Counted from the stretch's first letter, positions 12,620 to 25,400 are shown. The stretch: 64,000 bases of DNA from Flaccisagitta enflata (GCA_965153355.1 OZ231128.1:51274001-51338000); one strand, 5' to 3'. The notes: generated from the letters alone by a model not told the origin. Translations and numbers: made by a program.

Positions 12620-13187
12620 AGTCGCGTGCTACGCGACTCTACACCCCGCTTTGTCCGTCGGTCGGTCGGTCGGTCGGTCGGTCGGTCGGTCGGTCGGTTG
12701 GTCGGTCGGTTGGTCACACTTTACTTTTTTTATCCGTTTTATTCCTACTAACTCTTTTAAGTAAATTAGGTCATTTAAAGTCAAATTAGATCATTTTAAG
12801 TCATTTTGGTTCATTTAAAGTCAGTTTAAGTCAATTTATGTAATTTGAGTTATTTTAATAGTTTTCAGCATTTTAGTGATTTTAGGTCAATTTAAGTCGA
12901 TTTAGGTCAGTTAAGTTCAATTTAAGTCATTATAGGTCAATTTAGGTCATTTAAAGTCATTTAAAGTCAATTTAAGTCAATTTCAGTCATTTTAGTCACT
13001 GGGTCATTTTAGTCATTTTAGGTCAATTCAAGTCAATTTAGGTCATTTTAAGTCATTTTAGGTCATTTTAAATCATTTTAAGTCATCTTATATCAATTGA
13101 ATTCAATGAAAGTCATTTCAGTTATGTGGTTATGTAATAAAGTAATTATATAAGTCTCGCACGCGACTTATAGGTGTTGGCCTTGTT
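12620..13187 (-). mobile_element. Hairpin-(GTCY)n element, AGTCGCG subfamily, long form
   Basis: Begins after TTTTT with AGTCGCGTGCTACGCGACT, an inverted repeat with a one-base loop, then CTACACCCCGCTTTGTCC and about 14 GTCG/GTTG units. It continues with CACACTTTACTTTTTTTAT, about 350 bases of a degenerate 10-bp repeat (AGTCATTTTA-like, 12768-13110), CACGCGACTTATAGG and GGCCTTGTT. It is about 567 bases long and has the same ends as 16628-16996. Confidence 0.85.
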
Positions 13188-13189
13188 TT

Positions 13190-14057
13190 ATTCAATTTTG
13201 GTTGTTTATTCTAGGTCATTTAACGACTTTTTTTCATAATCACCAGTAGTTGAGATTCATCCTTTTTGGCTTGCCGTTATTTTCCTCTCCTTCCTAATTC
13301 TCCATCATTCTACACTCCCTCAGCTCCTCTCATTCCAGAATCGGCCCTCCTTCTGCTAGCCTTATTTGGAACATGTCATACTCACTCCCCCTCACCTCCT
13401 CATGCACAACATCAACGAAATCGTAACAATTTTCATCAGCCCCACCCCCCCCCACCTCTTTCCCTTCCTCTCCCCCCTTTTTGTCCCCAATCAGCTCCAT
13501 AATTTCTATCTTTGCCTCGGGAGGAACAAAGGAGATGAGCTCTTATTTAGATTTGGTTTGAATTGTTTACTCTCTTGATGGATTTTTAGGGGTTTTCCGT
13601 CTTTTGTAAATGTAAATTAGAAAAAAATGTAAACAAGGCCGAAATCAATGCCCTACGGTAGTTCCTGGCACTAACGGATTCGCTAGTTACGAATATACAC
13701 TAAATTTCTTTTTCTATTATTTTGCTAAGCTGATGCAATGACATGCGTTTGTCGAATAAATTTCTATTTTTCAATTCAATATCGAAATAATTCAAACATT
13801 TGAGTAGAAACATGTGAGTTAGATTTGTTTTTTGTCCATTCACCACCCACTCACTTTTACCAACTTTGAAAGTCAACCTTCTTTCATCTTCCAAAATCAT
13901 TTTAGGAGCGAAACTAATCTGGAACGAGACACGATTGATTAATTGGTGATCGGTGCTTAATTGTTTGGCACGATGAGTTTGAACTTCTGATAACTAATGG
14001 GACCGCTGTATCCTATATGTTCGTTCTTTCTTTGTCTCTGTCTTTTTGTCTGTCTTT

Positions 14058-14113
<56 letters not shown>

Positions 14114-14132
14114 CTGTTTCTCACACACTTTT
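13190..14132. other. Interval without a recognisable gene
   Basis: Mixed-composition DNA with C-rich stretches at 13330-13500 and a (TC)n tract at 14060-14107. Reading frames are short and match no family I know. Confidence 0.5.
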
Positions 14133-14552
14133 AAGGTGCGCCATAGCACCTGTATAAGAGGCTCTGTCCGTCTCTCCGTCGGTCGGTCCGTCACGCTAAA
14201 ATAAAAAATCGCTGAAAATGTTTGAAATGTTTGAAATTGAAAACTCTTTTCGTTCATCTTTGATGTTACTCGTCATTTCATTCACTAAGATAATCAGCTA
14301 CGGATAGGTCTAGTAGAGCTGGGGATAGGTCAGATAGAGCTGGGGATTGGTCTGATAGAGCTGGTGATAGGTCTGATAGGGATGGGGGTAGGTCTGATAA
14401 AGCTGAGGATAGGTCTGACAGAGCTGAGGATAGGTCTGACAGAGCTGGGGATAGGTCTCATGGAGCTAGGGATAGGTCTGATAGAGCTAGGTATAGATCT
14501 AAGAATGAATAACGCCCGGCGCACCGTCTTGGCCCGTGTATCTGGCCTTGTT
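14133..14552 (-). mobile_element. Hairpin-(GTCY)n element with internal 22-bp tandem repeat
   Basis: Starts AAGGTGC-GCCATA-GCACCT, has CTCTGTCCGTC and a short GTCGGTCGGTCC tract, and ends CCGTGTATCTGGCCTTGTT. The middle (14290-14500) is about nine units of a GATAGGTCTGATAGAGCTGG-like repeat. The IRP/SSI-type reading frames come from that repeat. Confidence 0.75.
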
Positions 14553-14690
14553 TGTCTCCTGTTTCTCCCCTCCCAGTTGGTCTTGCCCTCCTTGATTAAA
14601 GTTCACCGTACTCTTGATCTTGTGACAATCGTCTTTATTCTGGTTCTTTGCATAAAATTTCACGGACTCTTTTTTTTTCAAATCCGTGAT

Positions 14691-14693
<3 letters not shown>

Positions 14694-14733
<40 letters not shown>
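14694..14733 (+). repeat. (TC)n microsatellite
   Basis: Short CT tract between two hairpin elements. Confidence 0.9.
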
Positions 14734-14737
<4 letters not shown>

Positions 14738-14903
14738 TCTCAGATTTCTTTTTTTTCTTCCTCTTCCACTGTTCACCCTCGTAGAGGACTCGGGACTTTT
14801 TACTTCACTTTCTCAAAAAACGTTTTACTTTTTTTTTTCTCCTCCCGAATTTCTTATCTACCGGCATTAGAAAATTTCCTTTTAATCCACCGATCTTTTT
14901 TTT

Positions 14904-15108
14904 AGTCGCGTGCACGCGACTCTACAACCCGCTTTGTCCGTCGGTCGGTCGGTCGGTCGGTCGGTCGGTTGGTCGGTCGGTCACACTTTACTTTTTTTTA
15001 TGATTTTTTTCTTTGACCTCACTGCTCTTGCCCGAATGGTCTGGTGACCTCAAATATGGCCCCTGCCCACCCGCACGCGACTTCGGTAGCCGTGTATCCG
15101 GCCTTGTT
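14904..15108 (-). mobile_element. Hairpin-(GTCY)n element, AGTCGCG subfamily, intact short form
   Basis: 205 bases from the perfect palindrome AGTCGCGTGCACGCGACT through CTACAACCCGCTTTGTCC, about nine GTCG units and CACACTTTACTTTTTTTTAT. It then has GGCCCCTGCCCACCCGCACG, CGACTTCGGTAGCCGTGTAT and CCGGCCTTGTT. It sits in a T run on the hairpin side. This is the best reference copy of the short form. Confidence 0.9.
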
Positions 15109-15262
15109 TATTTTACTTATCGGACTCGCATATTGTCAAGTTGCAGTATCCAGCCGATGGGCATGTCCCGTCTTCTTTTACTTCTCTTTTTAAAACCAAG
15201 ATGAGTAATCAAATTGTTGTCAAAGTGACTGAACGAGTTTGGTAACTGATTAAAGGGAAGTT

Positions 15263-15478
15263 ATGGACATGAAAGAGACGAAGGTTTCTAGCTTGAAAAT
15301 TGCAACCGTGCAAAGCAGTCCAGATCAAAGATACGCCCCGTTGGACAACGGCACCATCCATAACATCAAGAACCTGTCAATGGAGAATCGAGTGACAATC
15401 GACAAGAAGCGTATTTTCACAAAGAAGTTTCCCGCAGCACTTTTTGATCGCGCGATTAACTCCTGTCCACCAACTTGA
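15263..15478 (+). pseudogene. Unidentified coding-like fragment
   Basis: A 71-codon frame of ordinary amino-acid composition, unlike the low-complexity frames around it, ending in FDRAINSCPPT. The stretch APLDNGTIHNIKNL faintly recalls the segment before the third acidic residue of pogo/Tigger DDE transposases (pattern PLD.G.I.N.K), but no DDE set, start context or splice signals support this. Sequence to 16030 contains overlapping short frames on both strands and could be the rest of a decayed gene. A transposase remnant is only a suggestion. Confidence 0.2.
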
Positions 15479-16242
15479 AGCTTTTAGTTTGAGAATCATG
15501 AAAGAGCCGGTGAAGGCGATTCATAGTGACGGCGATGGAAACTGTTATTAATGACGATGACGATTTCTGATGGCCTTTCTTGTTTTCACCGTTTTTATGT
15601 GAGACGAATGACGCCAACGGTTGGGTGTCTGGGCCGGCAGGCCAATATGTCACACGCCTTCAGCTGATATCCAATAGCATTTGGCCAAGTCTTTTTTGAT
15701 CGCCAGTTTCCTCCGTTGTTAGTTGATTTACCCCAAGTCTGTGATTTGGCCAAGAACCGTACTGGATACAGATCATCTCGAAGCCTGAAAAGTCTTGGAT
15801 TTTGTTGGATTCTGATGTTTTTACCTTTTGAGTCCCCTTTGCCATCTTGTCTTTACGAGAGCCAATTTTTTTCGGAAAGTCATAAGAAATCCAAACTTCA
15901 GCTGTTCTAATTCTATTCCATTCCAGTAGAGGACATGCCTTGATTGTTCCTTGGCTAGGGGTGTCCATGCCTTTATGGTGCTTTGGTCCAGAACAATGAA
16001 ATACAACGGATCTTGCGTCTAATTATGTGCCCCCGCCGGTACGTCCGCGTCGTGTTATGAACTTATGAATAATGAACACCATTTAAACTATAGATTCTGA
16101 TATTTCCAACCACTTGATGGGGGCGCTATCTACTAAACCTTCCTAGATTATTCGCCATTATCAGTCATTTATAATATATTGTTCCATTTTCCTCTCCTTA
16201 TCTCGCTCTCCTCTCTTAACTCCGTCCTCTTTTCTTCCTCAT
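15479..16242. other. Non-repetitive interval, no gene recognised
   Basis: About 760 bases of balanced composition between the coding-like fragment and the X' copy. Short frames exist on both strands (for example 15660-15968 minus) but none gives a known domain. Confidence 0.4.
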
Positions 16243-16627
16243 TCTTCTTCTCCTCCTTCCCTTCTTTCTTCTCCTTCATTTTATTTACCTTTTTTTCCTT
16301 TCTTGTCATGTTGACTCGTTTTCTCTCTCTTTCTCTGTCTTGAGTCGCAATTCAACTTTTTTTCTCTCTCTCTCTCTCTCTCCCCTCCTCCTCCTCTCCT
16401 TTAGTTTCCTACGGAACCTCTTCGAGATTTAATAAATTGAAATTAAAAACAAATTTTAACTCGCAGTGATCGTTTTCTATTTCATTTTCCATATTTTGAC
16501 GATTTTGACGATTTTGACGATTCTTCTCTATCGACGATATCATGAAAGCCTTGCCAGACAAATGTCGCGCTCAAGTTTGATTTTTATCAACTAAACATAC
16601 AACAACGATTTTCTTGACATCTTTTTT

Positions 16628-16996
16628 AGTCGCGTGCACGCGACTCTACAACCCGCTTTGTCGGTCCGTCGGTCCGTCCGTCGGTCCGTCACACTTTACT
16701 TTTTTTATTATAATCTAAGTTTTTTGTAGTCATTCTAAGTCATTCTAAGTCATTCTAAGTCATTCTATGTCATTCTAAGTCATTCTAAGTCATTCTAAGT
16801 CATTCTAAGTCATTCTAAGTCATTCTAAGTCACTTAAGTCACTTAAGTCAAATAGGTCAAAGTAGTCATTTCAGTCATTTTAGGTCTTTTTAAGTCTTTT
16901 AAAGTTGTCCTGAGTCATTTTAAGTCATCTTGAGTCAATAAAAGTCATCTTTAGTTATTTATGTCTCGCACGCGACTTATAGGTGTTGGCCTTGTT
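16628..16996 (-). mobile_element. Hairpin-(GTCY)n element inserted in X' (filled site)
   Basis: Begins after CTTTTTT with AGTCGCGTGCACGCGACT and has GTCGGTCC/GTCCGTCC units. It continues with about ten GTCATTCTAA decamers (16735-16830), CACGCGACTTATAGG and GGCCTTGTT. In segment X the matching site at 371-382 is an unbroken T run between GACATC and ATTCTGCAATTG. That comparison fixes both ends and shows this family is or was mobile. Confidence 0.9.
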
Positions 16997-17369
16997 TTTT
17001 TTTATTCTGCAATTGACATCGTTTGAATAGTTGAACTTTTTCCACCTATTTAGTCTGCATAGATTAAATGCGATTTTTCACGCATGAAGAATCTCTCCGT
17101 AAATGTAAATTCCACGTAGGCTATGTGCAATTTTTTTTCTTCATTTTCACATATTTATTCTTCTAACGTTTTTAACATTTATCAAGAGTCAGGTAGTAAC
17201 ATTCTCCCACTTTTTGGCTGCGTCCTCACCTCGGCCAAACATTCAATTATTTTGTAATGTGTACCAAATCCTTTTACGGGGGGGGGGGTGCCATTTTCAA
17301 GTTGACAAGTACATACCAGTCATGTCTTAGATTTCTAAAAAAGCGCAAGCCTTGGGCTGAAGGTACGTG

Positions 17370-17601
17370 AACAAGCCCAAGAGGGCAACAGTCGCGTGCC
17401 TCGTCCTGTATTAACACGAATTGTAAATAATGTCAGAAAAAATTTTGAAAATCTTAGAAAATGTTAAACGTTAGAAAATGTTTAAAAAAATGTAAAAAAC
17501 GATAATAAAAATGTAGAAAACTTAAAGATATTACGGGACGTACGGACGAAGCAACCTACCGACCGACAGACCAATGTGTAGAGTCACATTTACGCGACTT
17601 A
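17370..17601 (+). mobile_element. Hairpin-(RGAC)n element, old copy in X'
   Basis: Counterpart of 1078-1292. It starts AACAAGCCCAAGAGGGC and ends GTAGAGTCACATTTACGCGACTT. Confidence 0.55.
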
Positions 17602-17847
17602 AAACATGTATGGAAAATGGGAGGGGCTTGAAAAAGACAAATAGGAACTGGAGAGAAAAAAAGTTATAGAAAAGAAGATACTTTGAATGAGAGGTTGAAA
17701 TAGGTGCCAAACTGAGATGGTGAGATGCAGGAGGCGTGGTGGGGGGGGGGGGGAGATTGATGCTTTTAAAGGATAAAAGAAGAGAAATGCAGTGATGTAG
17801 AGTGCAGGGAAGGAGGTTTGTAAGGGGGGAGGGGAGGCAAAATCAGT

Positions 17848-17916
<69 letters not shown>

Positions 17917-17949
17917 NNNNNNNNNNNNNNNNNNNNNNNNNNNNNNNNN
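17917..17949. other. Assembly gap (33 N)
   Basis: Run of N between a (GA)n tract and the first base of the inverted arm. The match to the other arm stops exactly at this gap (partner base 10398). The end of homology is thus set by the gap, not by a visible biological boundary. Confidence 0.95.
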
Positions 17950-18341
17950 TCGTAAGGGAAACAAACAGAGGCAGATAACAAAGCTGATAAGATGTTTCAG
18001 TTATGTCAGTGAAGGTGGGAAAATGTGGGGGAGGAAAAGAAGCTTTGGTTAATCGTAAAAAGATTGGTTGTTCTAATATTTTTGCCAATGATAAATCTAG
18101 ATAAACACTTGAGTCGTAAAACGAGACAAGGCCGAGTAGGTCCGCGATTACTTAAGATAGATCTACTTGGAAATCTCATGTTTTTATCTGACCGACAGTC
18201 CAACCGACGCGCAGGACATCCTATAGATCTACTTCGGAGCGTGTTTAAAAAAAAACCGCCCGGTCCCAGGATTTCTTCTGAAATGTACTGAACTACTGAT
18301 GGAATTTTTTTTCTCCCAAAAAATTATACCTCGTTTGTGTC

Positions 18342-18452
18342 AGTGCCAACGCACCTCTATAACTGGCTGTGTCCGTCAGTCCGTCTGTCTGTCGGTAACA
18401 CAAACGTTGGACGATCCACACGGCGCACCTTATTGGCCTCCTTGGCCTTGTT
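18342..18452 (-). mobile_element. Hairpin-(GTCY)n element, AGGTGC subfamily (right-arm copy)
   Basis: Inverted counterpart of 9893-10003. It ends GGCCTCCTTGGCCTTGTT and keeps the tract (TCCGTCAGTCCGTCTGTC). Confidence 0.75.
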
Positions 18453-18652
18453 CAGTTTGTATATGTTCACCATCCTCATAACTAGCTAGAACATTCAACG
18501 GAAAAAGATGAGCTTCGTGAGCGGAAATCGCACCAGAAAAACCAACCGCGAGTCCAATTAACATCGCGCAGAGCAGAAATCATCTCCACGCGATTACAAT
18601 CGATGAAGAATCCATTTTCAGTTCATTAAACGCAATGCTTCCGGCAGTGCTC

Positions 18653-18764
18653 TCGTCGTCGTCGTCGTCGTCGTCGTTGTTATTGTTGTTGTTGTTGTTG
18701 TTGTTGTTGTTATTGTTGTTATTGTTATTGTTATTTTTGTTTGTTGTTATTGTTGTTGTTGTTT

Positions 18765-18818
<54 letters not shown>

Positions 18819-18819
18819 G
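18653..18819 (+). repeat. (GTC)n(GTT)n microsatellite, interrupted allele
   Basis: Inverted counterpart of 9547-9692, with GTTATT and GTTTA interruptions. Confidence 0.95.
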
Positions 18820-19920
18820 AAAGGGAGAGCGAGATAGACTGATAGACTCGGCGCGGCCGCGACTAATGAACGGTGCGATGCAGCGGTATTCCCGGCCTAC
18901 AGCAGACACATTTACAATTCCTGATTTCCATTAGTTGATGAACTTCTTTTTCCCCTATCACTTTGAGTCCCTAGAACGATGTTTTTTTCCCCTTCGCCAA
19001 CACGCCTCCTCGCCTTCGCCTCTTCTTTGATGAAGACGAATCAATGCTTAATGTTTTCCTCGCCGGGATAAAAAGAAAATCTTTTGCGCTAAAACACTTT
19101 TATTTATTTTTTTATTTTGCGCCAATCTCAATCTTTCTCCTTTGCCTCAATGATCTCTTTTACTCTTTTCTTTTTAGTTGCTTCTCTTACTTCTTCTTGT
19201 TCTTAAACTTGCTCTCCTTGTTCTTGTTCTCTTTCTCGTTCTCGTTCTCTTTTTGTTTTTTTCTTGATATCTTTTTTTCTTGTTCTTGTTCTTCATCTAT
19301 TTCTTGTTGTTGTTCTTCTTCTTGTCTTTCTTCTTCTTTTTCTTCTTCTTCTTCTTCTTCGCATTCTATTTATTCTTCTTATTCTTCTTATTCTCTTTTA
19401 ATTTCAGTTTCAGTGAGAGAAGAGTTTGTGAGTGAGTGAGAGTCACTGTGTGAGACACACACACACAAAGACATTGAAGTAAATGCGTATCATTTTGCAT
19501 ATCGCAGCTTTCGAACCCTCTCCTTACCCATCCCCATTACATTGCTTACCATGACGGCCACAAGTCACCGAAATCACTCACCCCACCCCACTATGTTCTG
19601 AGAGCGACTCAAAATTGGACAAAAATCACCTGAATGATTTATTGTAGTAAAACATTGTAAAAATACAAAATAGTCATGAAAATAAATCCGCCTAGTCGTG
19701 GATTATCAATAAAGCAATTGGTATCGATGAGGACTCTTCCTCGTTATATCAATGATTAAAAAAATGACATTTTGATAGATTGTAAAAATACTTTTTTTTG
19801 GCTAAGTGGCTATTAATCAATATTCTCAAGTGATTTTTCTGTTACAAGTACTTCAATTAACAAGAGCGATAACGAGGTCACACAATTCTTATATTTCTGA
19901 TCCAAGTTCTCGTTCTCTTT

Positions 19921-20036
<116 letters not shown>

Positions 20037-20390
20037 AGAGAAATTGATGTGATACTCAGTGTAAATTTGCGACGGCTGTGATGGTGTTAAAGTAAGACAA
20101 TTACAGTTAAACCCCGCAACAACGGATGGCACAGGTCTTATGATTTTTTTTCATGTTTGTTATTTTTGTAATTGCCAATGTAAGAAGTTAAAGGAAATAT
20201 CATGAAGAGACTTAGGTTTTATGTCCTATATCGGCGGATTTCCATTATTTTTAAATCCGGTGTAGCGGGATGTAACTGTATCAAGTGAATTTGGTGTTAA
20301 GCATTCATCCTTAATCTCAATCATTCAATCAAATATCATTTTTTTATTCATTTTTGTCTCTAGCATTTTCTTTCTTTCTCTCTCTCTGTC

Positions 20391-20547
<157 letters not shown>

Positions 20548-21270
20548 TGATAATCTCATGTGACTTCTCTCATTATCGAGAGAAGGATGCCAACAACGAT
20601 TATCTACTTCTGAGCAACAGAATGAGTGTTTGTGTAAAAAAACAACAAAACAAAACAAAACAAAAAAAGAATCTGTGTGTGTTTGTGTGTCAATAGGAGA
20701 AGCTTTGCATTAAAAAGCATTGAAAAAGAAAAGTTGCGTGATGATGAAGAATGATGAAACCTACATCTTGGCTAGATGGAAGTGTCCGCGGGCTCCGCGG
20801 GGTCCAAGGGGGACTTATAGAGTTGGATGCTGAATCGCTTTGATTCGCATGATTGAAAACTAACTCTGGGGAACAACAGCCACTCACTGCTGACGAGTAC
20901 AACTTTATTGGGCCGGGGGGGGGGGGAATGGAACATAGAGAAAGAGGAAAGTTATGATGAAGTAGTTTTAGGGTAAAGGCCGATTATTCTAATGAAGGAC
21001 ACGTAAACGCGACGCACGCCCCCCCTGCTGTAAAGCTGGTGATTTATGAATTCTATTGTAACTCCATCATTTGCGCCATTTCTTATCAACATGACACTTT
21101 TGAACTCACTCGCTTCTTAACTTAAGAATACTTTTGATTCGCAAACTTTATCCATTTATACATTTATTTTCTGATATCCATAGATCATCAACTTTGGTCG
21201 CATACTGGCCCTAACCTCTTTATTTCCTAAAAACTTAAAATTCATGGGCCTACAAAAGAAGAGTACTTAC

Positions 21271-21300
21271 GGGCGCTGCTCCGCTTTTAGACTTCCCCAT
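21271..21300 (-). CDS. First coding exon, MGKSKSGAAP, unidentified gene (right arm)
   Basis: Second copy of the exon at 7118-7147, in reverse orientation, with the same ten codons and the same GTAAGT donor (ACTTAC at 21265-21270). TATAAAAG lies at 21368-21375 on the minus strand. If the two arms are haplotypes, this is the other allele; if they are a true inverted duplication, the gene start is present twice, pointing toward the spacer in both cases. Confidence 0.5.
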
Positions 21301-21367
21301 TGCGGTATATTTCTTGTCAATGTTTTGATAGGTCTTTTCTTGATCTTGATCTTCCTTTTTTTATTCA

Positions 21368-21375
21368 CTTTTATA
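21368..21375 (-). promoter_or_regulatory. TATA box of the MGKSKSGAAP gene start, right arm
   Basis: Reverse complement of TATAAAAG, at the same spacing to the ATG as in the left arm. Confidence 0.5.
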
Positions 21376-22234
21376 GAGAATTCCTTTTTTTTTCCTAAAT
21401 TCGCCTTAATTTTTCACTGAAGGCGGCGGCGGTGGACACTTTGTTGTTGTTGTTGTTGTTGCTGTTGTTGCTGTTCTTGGTTTTTGTTTTAGAAATTTTT
21501 TTTCCTTAATCTCGTATCGTTACTTTGGGAACGCAGCTACCAACACTAATATTGCATCTCAATCTCCTTCCTCTTTCTCTGAATCTTGGTGATTGATATC
21601 TTTACGTCACACGTGCGTGTCGTTGTTGTTTTCTCTCGCTCGCGTTCGTCTACGACTTATCAAGTGACAGATTTATGTTCCCTATCACTCGATTTGTATA
21701 TGATTCAATCTCAAAATGGATCAATCAATCAATCGTGGTGGGAAGCTGACACGAGAATGAGTAGTAATTCATCTAATCAATCTAATCTCGTACACTCAAC
21801 ACCCGGTGACATCCGGGGGGGATTACAGGTGACATCCGGGGGGATTACAGGTGGTGCCAATTTTGGTTTCTCTTTCTCCTGATATTTTTTCTTTCCGGCT
21901 TTTCCTCTCTCTTACTCCTTCCTAGATCCGGGTAAAAGTAATCTCAACTAAAGACGGAGAGACTGATCTCAACTGAACGGAGAGACTGAGAGAGAAAAAG
22001 AAAGAGAATCTCTGCAAATGGTAGATATAAATGTATATGTGTCTATCTTTCTTTTATTATTCCCCGGGCAATCTCAGAAGAATGGATGAGATAGAGAGTG
22101 AGTGAGTGTGTATGCCCTAGAAGGTTTTTTCTTCCTCTCTTTCTCCTTGGCTTCTCTGGGAATCGGCTCTGACTAATATATTTATCTCTTTTCTTTTTCT
22201 GCTTGCGATGGGACGAAGCAGCGTGATGGTGATT

Positions 22235-22432
22235 CTATGTGGCGGCGTCTGCTGAAGCTGCTGTTGTTGCTGCTGCTTCTGCAGCCGTTACGCTGTTACT
22301 GCCGCCGCTGACTAAGCTCAGAGGCGTAAAGAGAGAAGAATCCTTTTGGTCTTCGTTCTTCGATTCCGTCACAAGGTCGAATTTGCCCCACGGACTGAGT
22401 GTAATCTCACAGGAGGTGTCAATTACAAACAC
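22235..22432 (-). other. Conserved 65-codon frame, Ala-rich end (right-arm copy)
   Basis: The same 65-residue frame as 5988-6185, beginning MFVIDTSCEITLSPWG and ending with an Ala/Thr-rich stretch. Conservation between arms may reflect only low divergence, and no family is recognised. It lies upstream of the first exon at 21271-21300. Confidence 0.2.
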
Positions 22433-25400
22433 GATGACAGAGAAATGTGACTTTCCTGAAGTGGTATGATATCAAACTATGAGAGATGGAGGGAATGACC
22501 AACGCACGAAGGAATCGTGAAAGAAGAGAAGGGAGTCTCTTTTTCTATCAATTCTTTCTTACTCCGGCGTTGTTCCTGTTTCTCCAATCCTAAACTCTTC
22601 CCGGCATCAGTATTGCCTTGATGTCACCCAGCGCTTGCTATTGGCCCGTAAATGAACAATCCCACATACATTTATACGTATGTAATATATGTATGGGGAA
22701 ATGTGTGTTTTTTTCTGCTTTTTTTTTTTGCGGGCGCTTGCGCAGCCGTAGCCTCAGCGGCTTCCTCCGTTCTTGCCTTTACTTTTGAGAAAAAGACTGA
22801 TATAAGCGGTGACGGGGTGGCGCGGTGCTGGGGCGGCCCTGGCTGCTGCTGCTGCTGTCGCTGGTTTCTGGCTCTACTGCTGCTGCTGTTGCTTCTGTGG
22901 CGACTTACAACACGACTCCCTCTGCTACTGCCGCGGTGGCTCCTGTCGTTAGAATCGCCTCAGTGTCTCTGTTACTGCGGCTGCTGCCGATTGAAAAGGA
23001 AAGAGAGAAAGAGAGATTACATTATATGTGTGTCTCTCTCCTTCTTCTTCTTCTTCTCGTTCTCCTTCTTTCTTTCCTCCGGCAACCGTCAAGTCAGGTC
23101 CCTTTTTCGCTCAATGACGGTTCAGTACTGATTGCCGTTATGAGCTACAATGGTGGAAGATTCGCTTGTGCCACAGAGATAGAGATAAAGATGGAAAGAG
23201 ACGGTAAAGAATGGTTATTTTACTAAACCGCCTTAGGCAAGCCCGAGTGTTGCAAGGTTACGCACGAAAGACGCAAAGTGCTCTTTTTTGTCAAATACAG
23301 AAAGAGAAGAGAAAGACTGTCTGATTCGCACGATGTGTTGGTAGTTTTGAAGAATGGAATATGTCAGTTTTCTTTTTGTGCCTTTAAAACTCCAATATTC
23401 AGCACAAATTTGTTTGTATAATGAATAAATAAAAACAAGTTTGGTTTATATAAATAGGCAAGAAAAAAAACTATGTCTCGACGCACAAATTTCAGCGGAA
23501 GTGTTTTAATTTCAACGTTGGTTTCTTTGTTCATGTATATCACTTTCTTTTTTATGGTTCAGTTGTTTGTTTTTTTCTCTCGTTCGTTTAAGATGCAAAA
23601 TAAATGCCGTCTTTTTGGGGAATTGTTCTTCGAGGGAATTTTGTTTGCGTTATTTCACTTTTTTTTTATTTCTATGGCAAAAATATGTTGTCAGTTTTTT
23701 TTGTTGTTGCTTGTTTCCTTGTCACTTGACTTCTTTTTTTTTTACAATAATAAACACACAAAGAAGGATTTTTTTCAATCTCCTAATGGTTTCTTTTTAA
23801 AAAGCTGGTGAGGCTAACGTAATAAAATGTGCAGGACGTTTTTGGTTTTGTTTTGGATTGAGAGAACAAATAAATACTGTACAGAGAGAAAAAATAAAAC
23901 AGAAATGGACAAACTGGTTTAAAAAGTCTTCGATGAAAAAAAAGGTATAATCAAAGGTTTTTTTATTTGATGATTTTTTTTCTTTAGCTTCTGTCTCTCC
24001 CTCAATGGACGTAGGGCTAGTTTTTTTTTGGTGTGGATTTAGTCTGGTTCCAAACTAGTTTAACCCGGGAAAAGATCTCAATTGCTGGCGATAATTCCAG
24101 GGATTTGAGACTCAATTTAGAAGCAGAGAAAAAAAAGAAACTACACGCTACTTATATCTTTATGATCGCCTTGGAAACTTGACACACACACATGTACATA
24201 CAAACAAGCTGTTTATTTTTTTCTTATTGAAATAGCTAAACTCAAATCAAGAGCTGCAATTTTTTCTACTTTAGCAAAGTTTTACGTGTTCTTGATTAGT
24301 TTAGTACTTTTTTATTCGTTTTTTTTTTGGTTGGTTTTTCTTTTATCAATTTGTAGACTAGATTTCTTGGGTGTAGAGAAGAAAGTGAAAGGATAGCTTA
24401 GAGTTTGAGAAAGATAGCGGTACATGAAATGTTAAATTTTTGTTTTTTGTTTTGGCCTTTTTTTTTTTGCGTAGCTAAGTTATCTTGGCGAGAGGAGGAA
24501 AGTATAGCAGAAAGACTGAGATTTTGAAAGTTTTTCCTCTTGGCCCGGTTGACACATTTGCAGTCACTCTGACGTGGCTTTTTTAATGTCGTCTTTTCGG
24601 GACGGTGGAATTCTTTTTGTTGAAAGAGGAAAGGGAGGATTTCTTGAGGAAATTGGAAAGGAAAGGGAGAAGGAAAAAAAAAGATGAGTATAAATGAATC
24701 AAAAGACTAGAGAGAAAGGAGGAGGACAGTGGAAAATTAGAATAAGCTTGTTCTTTTTTAGGCAGAAATTAAAGAAGAGAAAAATTTCTTTTTTGACGGT
24801 TGTACAATGAAAATTATGAAGATACACAACTTCGGGCGACGATAGAGAAAGAGAGGAGCCACATTCAATTACTTAAAATCTATTCCCTTTTTTAGTCCTC
24901 AGCTGGTGTCAACTTTTTTAGAGGAAATATCCCTTGGATTGTCACACACAAAATGCCTTCTCTTTGTAATTGTTGTTTTTGTTTGTATTTTTTACAACAG
25001 TTTATGTTGAGATGTTTTTGCTTGAACGTCGATTTATTTAGTATATATTCGCTGGTTCTTCACTTTTTTGTATTGACTAGAATGAACCTCCTTTATTTGT
25101 TTAAAATCAATTTTCCAAAAAAAAAAAAAAAAAAAATTTCTATCGGGAGTCACTTTGATTTGAAATAATATTTCTCAAAAATCAATTCTATCGAGAGAAT
25201 TTCCTTTTATAATTATGTAATCTAGCTGTTGTAGTGAGATATTCAAATCAAGACGCGAGCTTGAAAAAAAAATAGTTCTTTTTTAATCGCAAGTGTGTTA
25301 TGAATTGGCGTTTCTTCAGAAAAAAGCTGAACCGGGATTATGTTGTTGTTGTTGTTGTTGTTTATTTGTTGTTGTTTTTTTCGCCTGTTGTTAGTCGAAC

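Larger units (their letters stand above)
16243..17849 (+). repeat. Right direct copy of duplicated locus (segment X')
   Basis: Direct copy of 1-1535. It ends in a (GA)n tract that runs into a 33-base gap at 17917-17949. It lacks the C/G-rich element present near 429-763 in the left copy and gains a hairpin element at 16628-16996. No gene is seen. Confidence 0.85.

Noticed and set aside
14904-15108. Pro/Arg-rich frame with GPCPPARDFGSRVSGL shared by several places
   Set aside because: It is the translation of the conserved non-coding part of the AGTCGCG-subfamily hairpin elements, not a protein family.
15263-15478. Pogo/Tigger transposase fragment
   Set aside because: Only a faint PLD.G.I.N.K pattern was seen and no catalytic set; kept only as an unidentified coding-like fragment.
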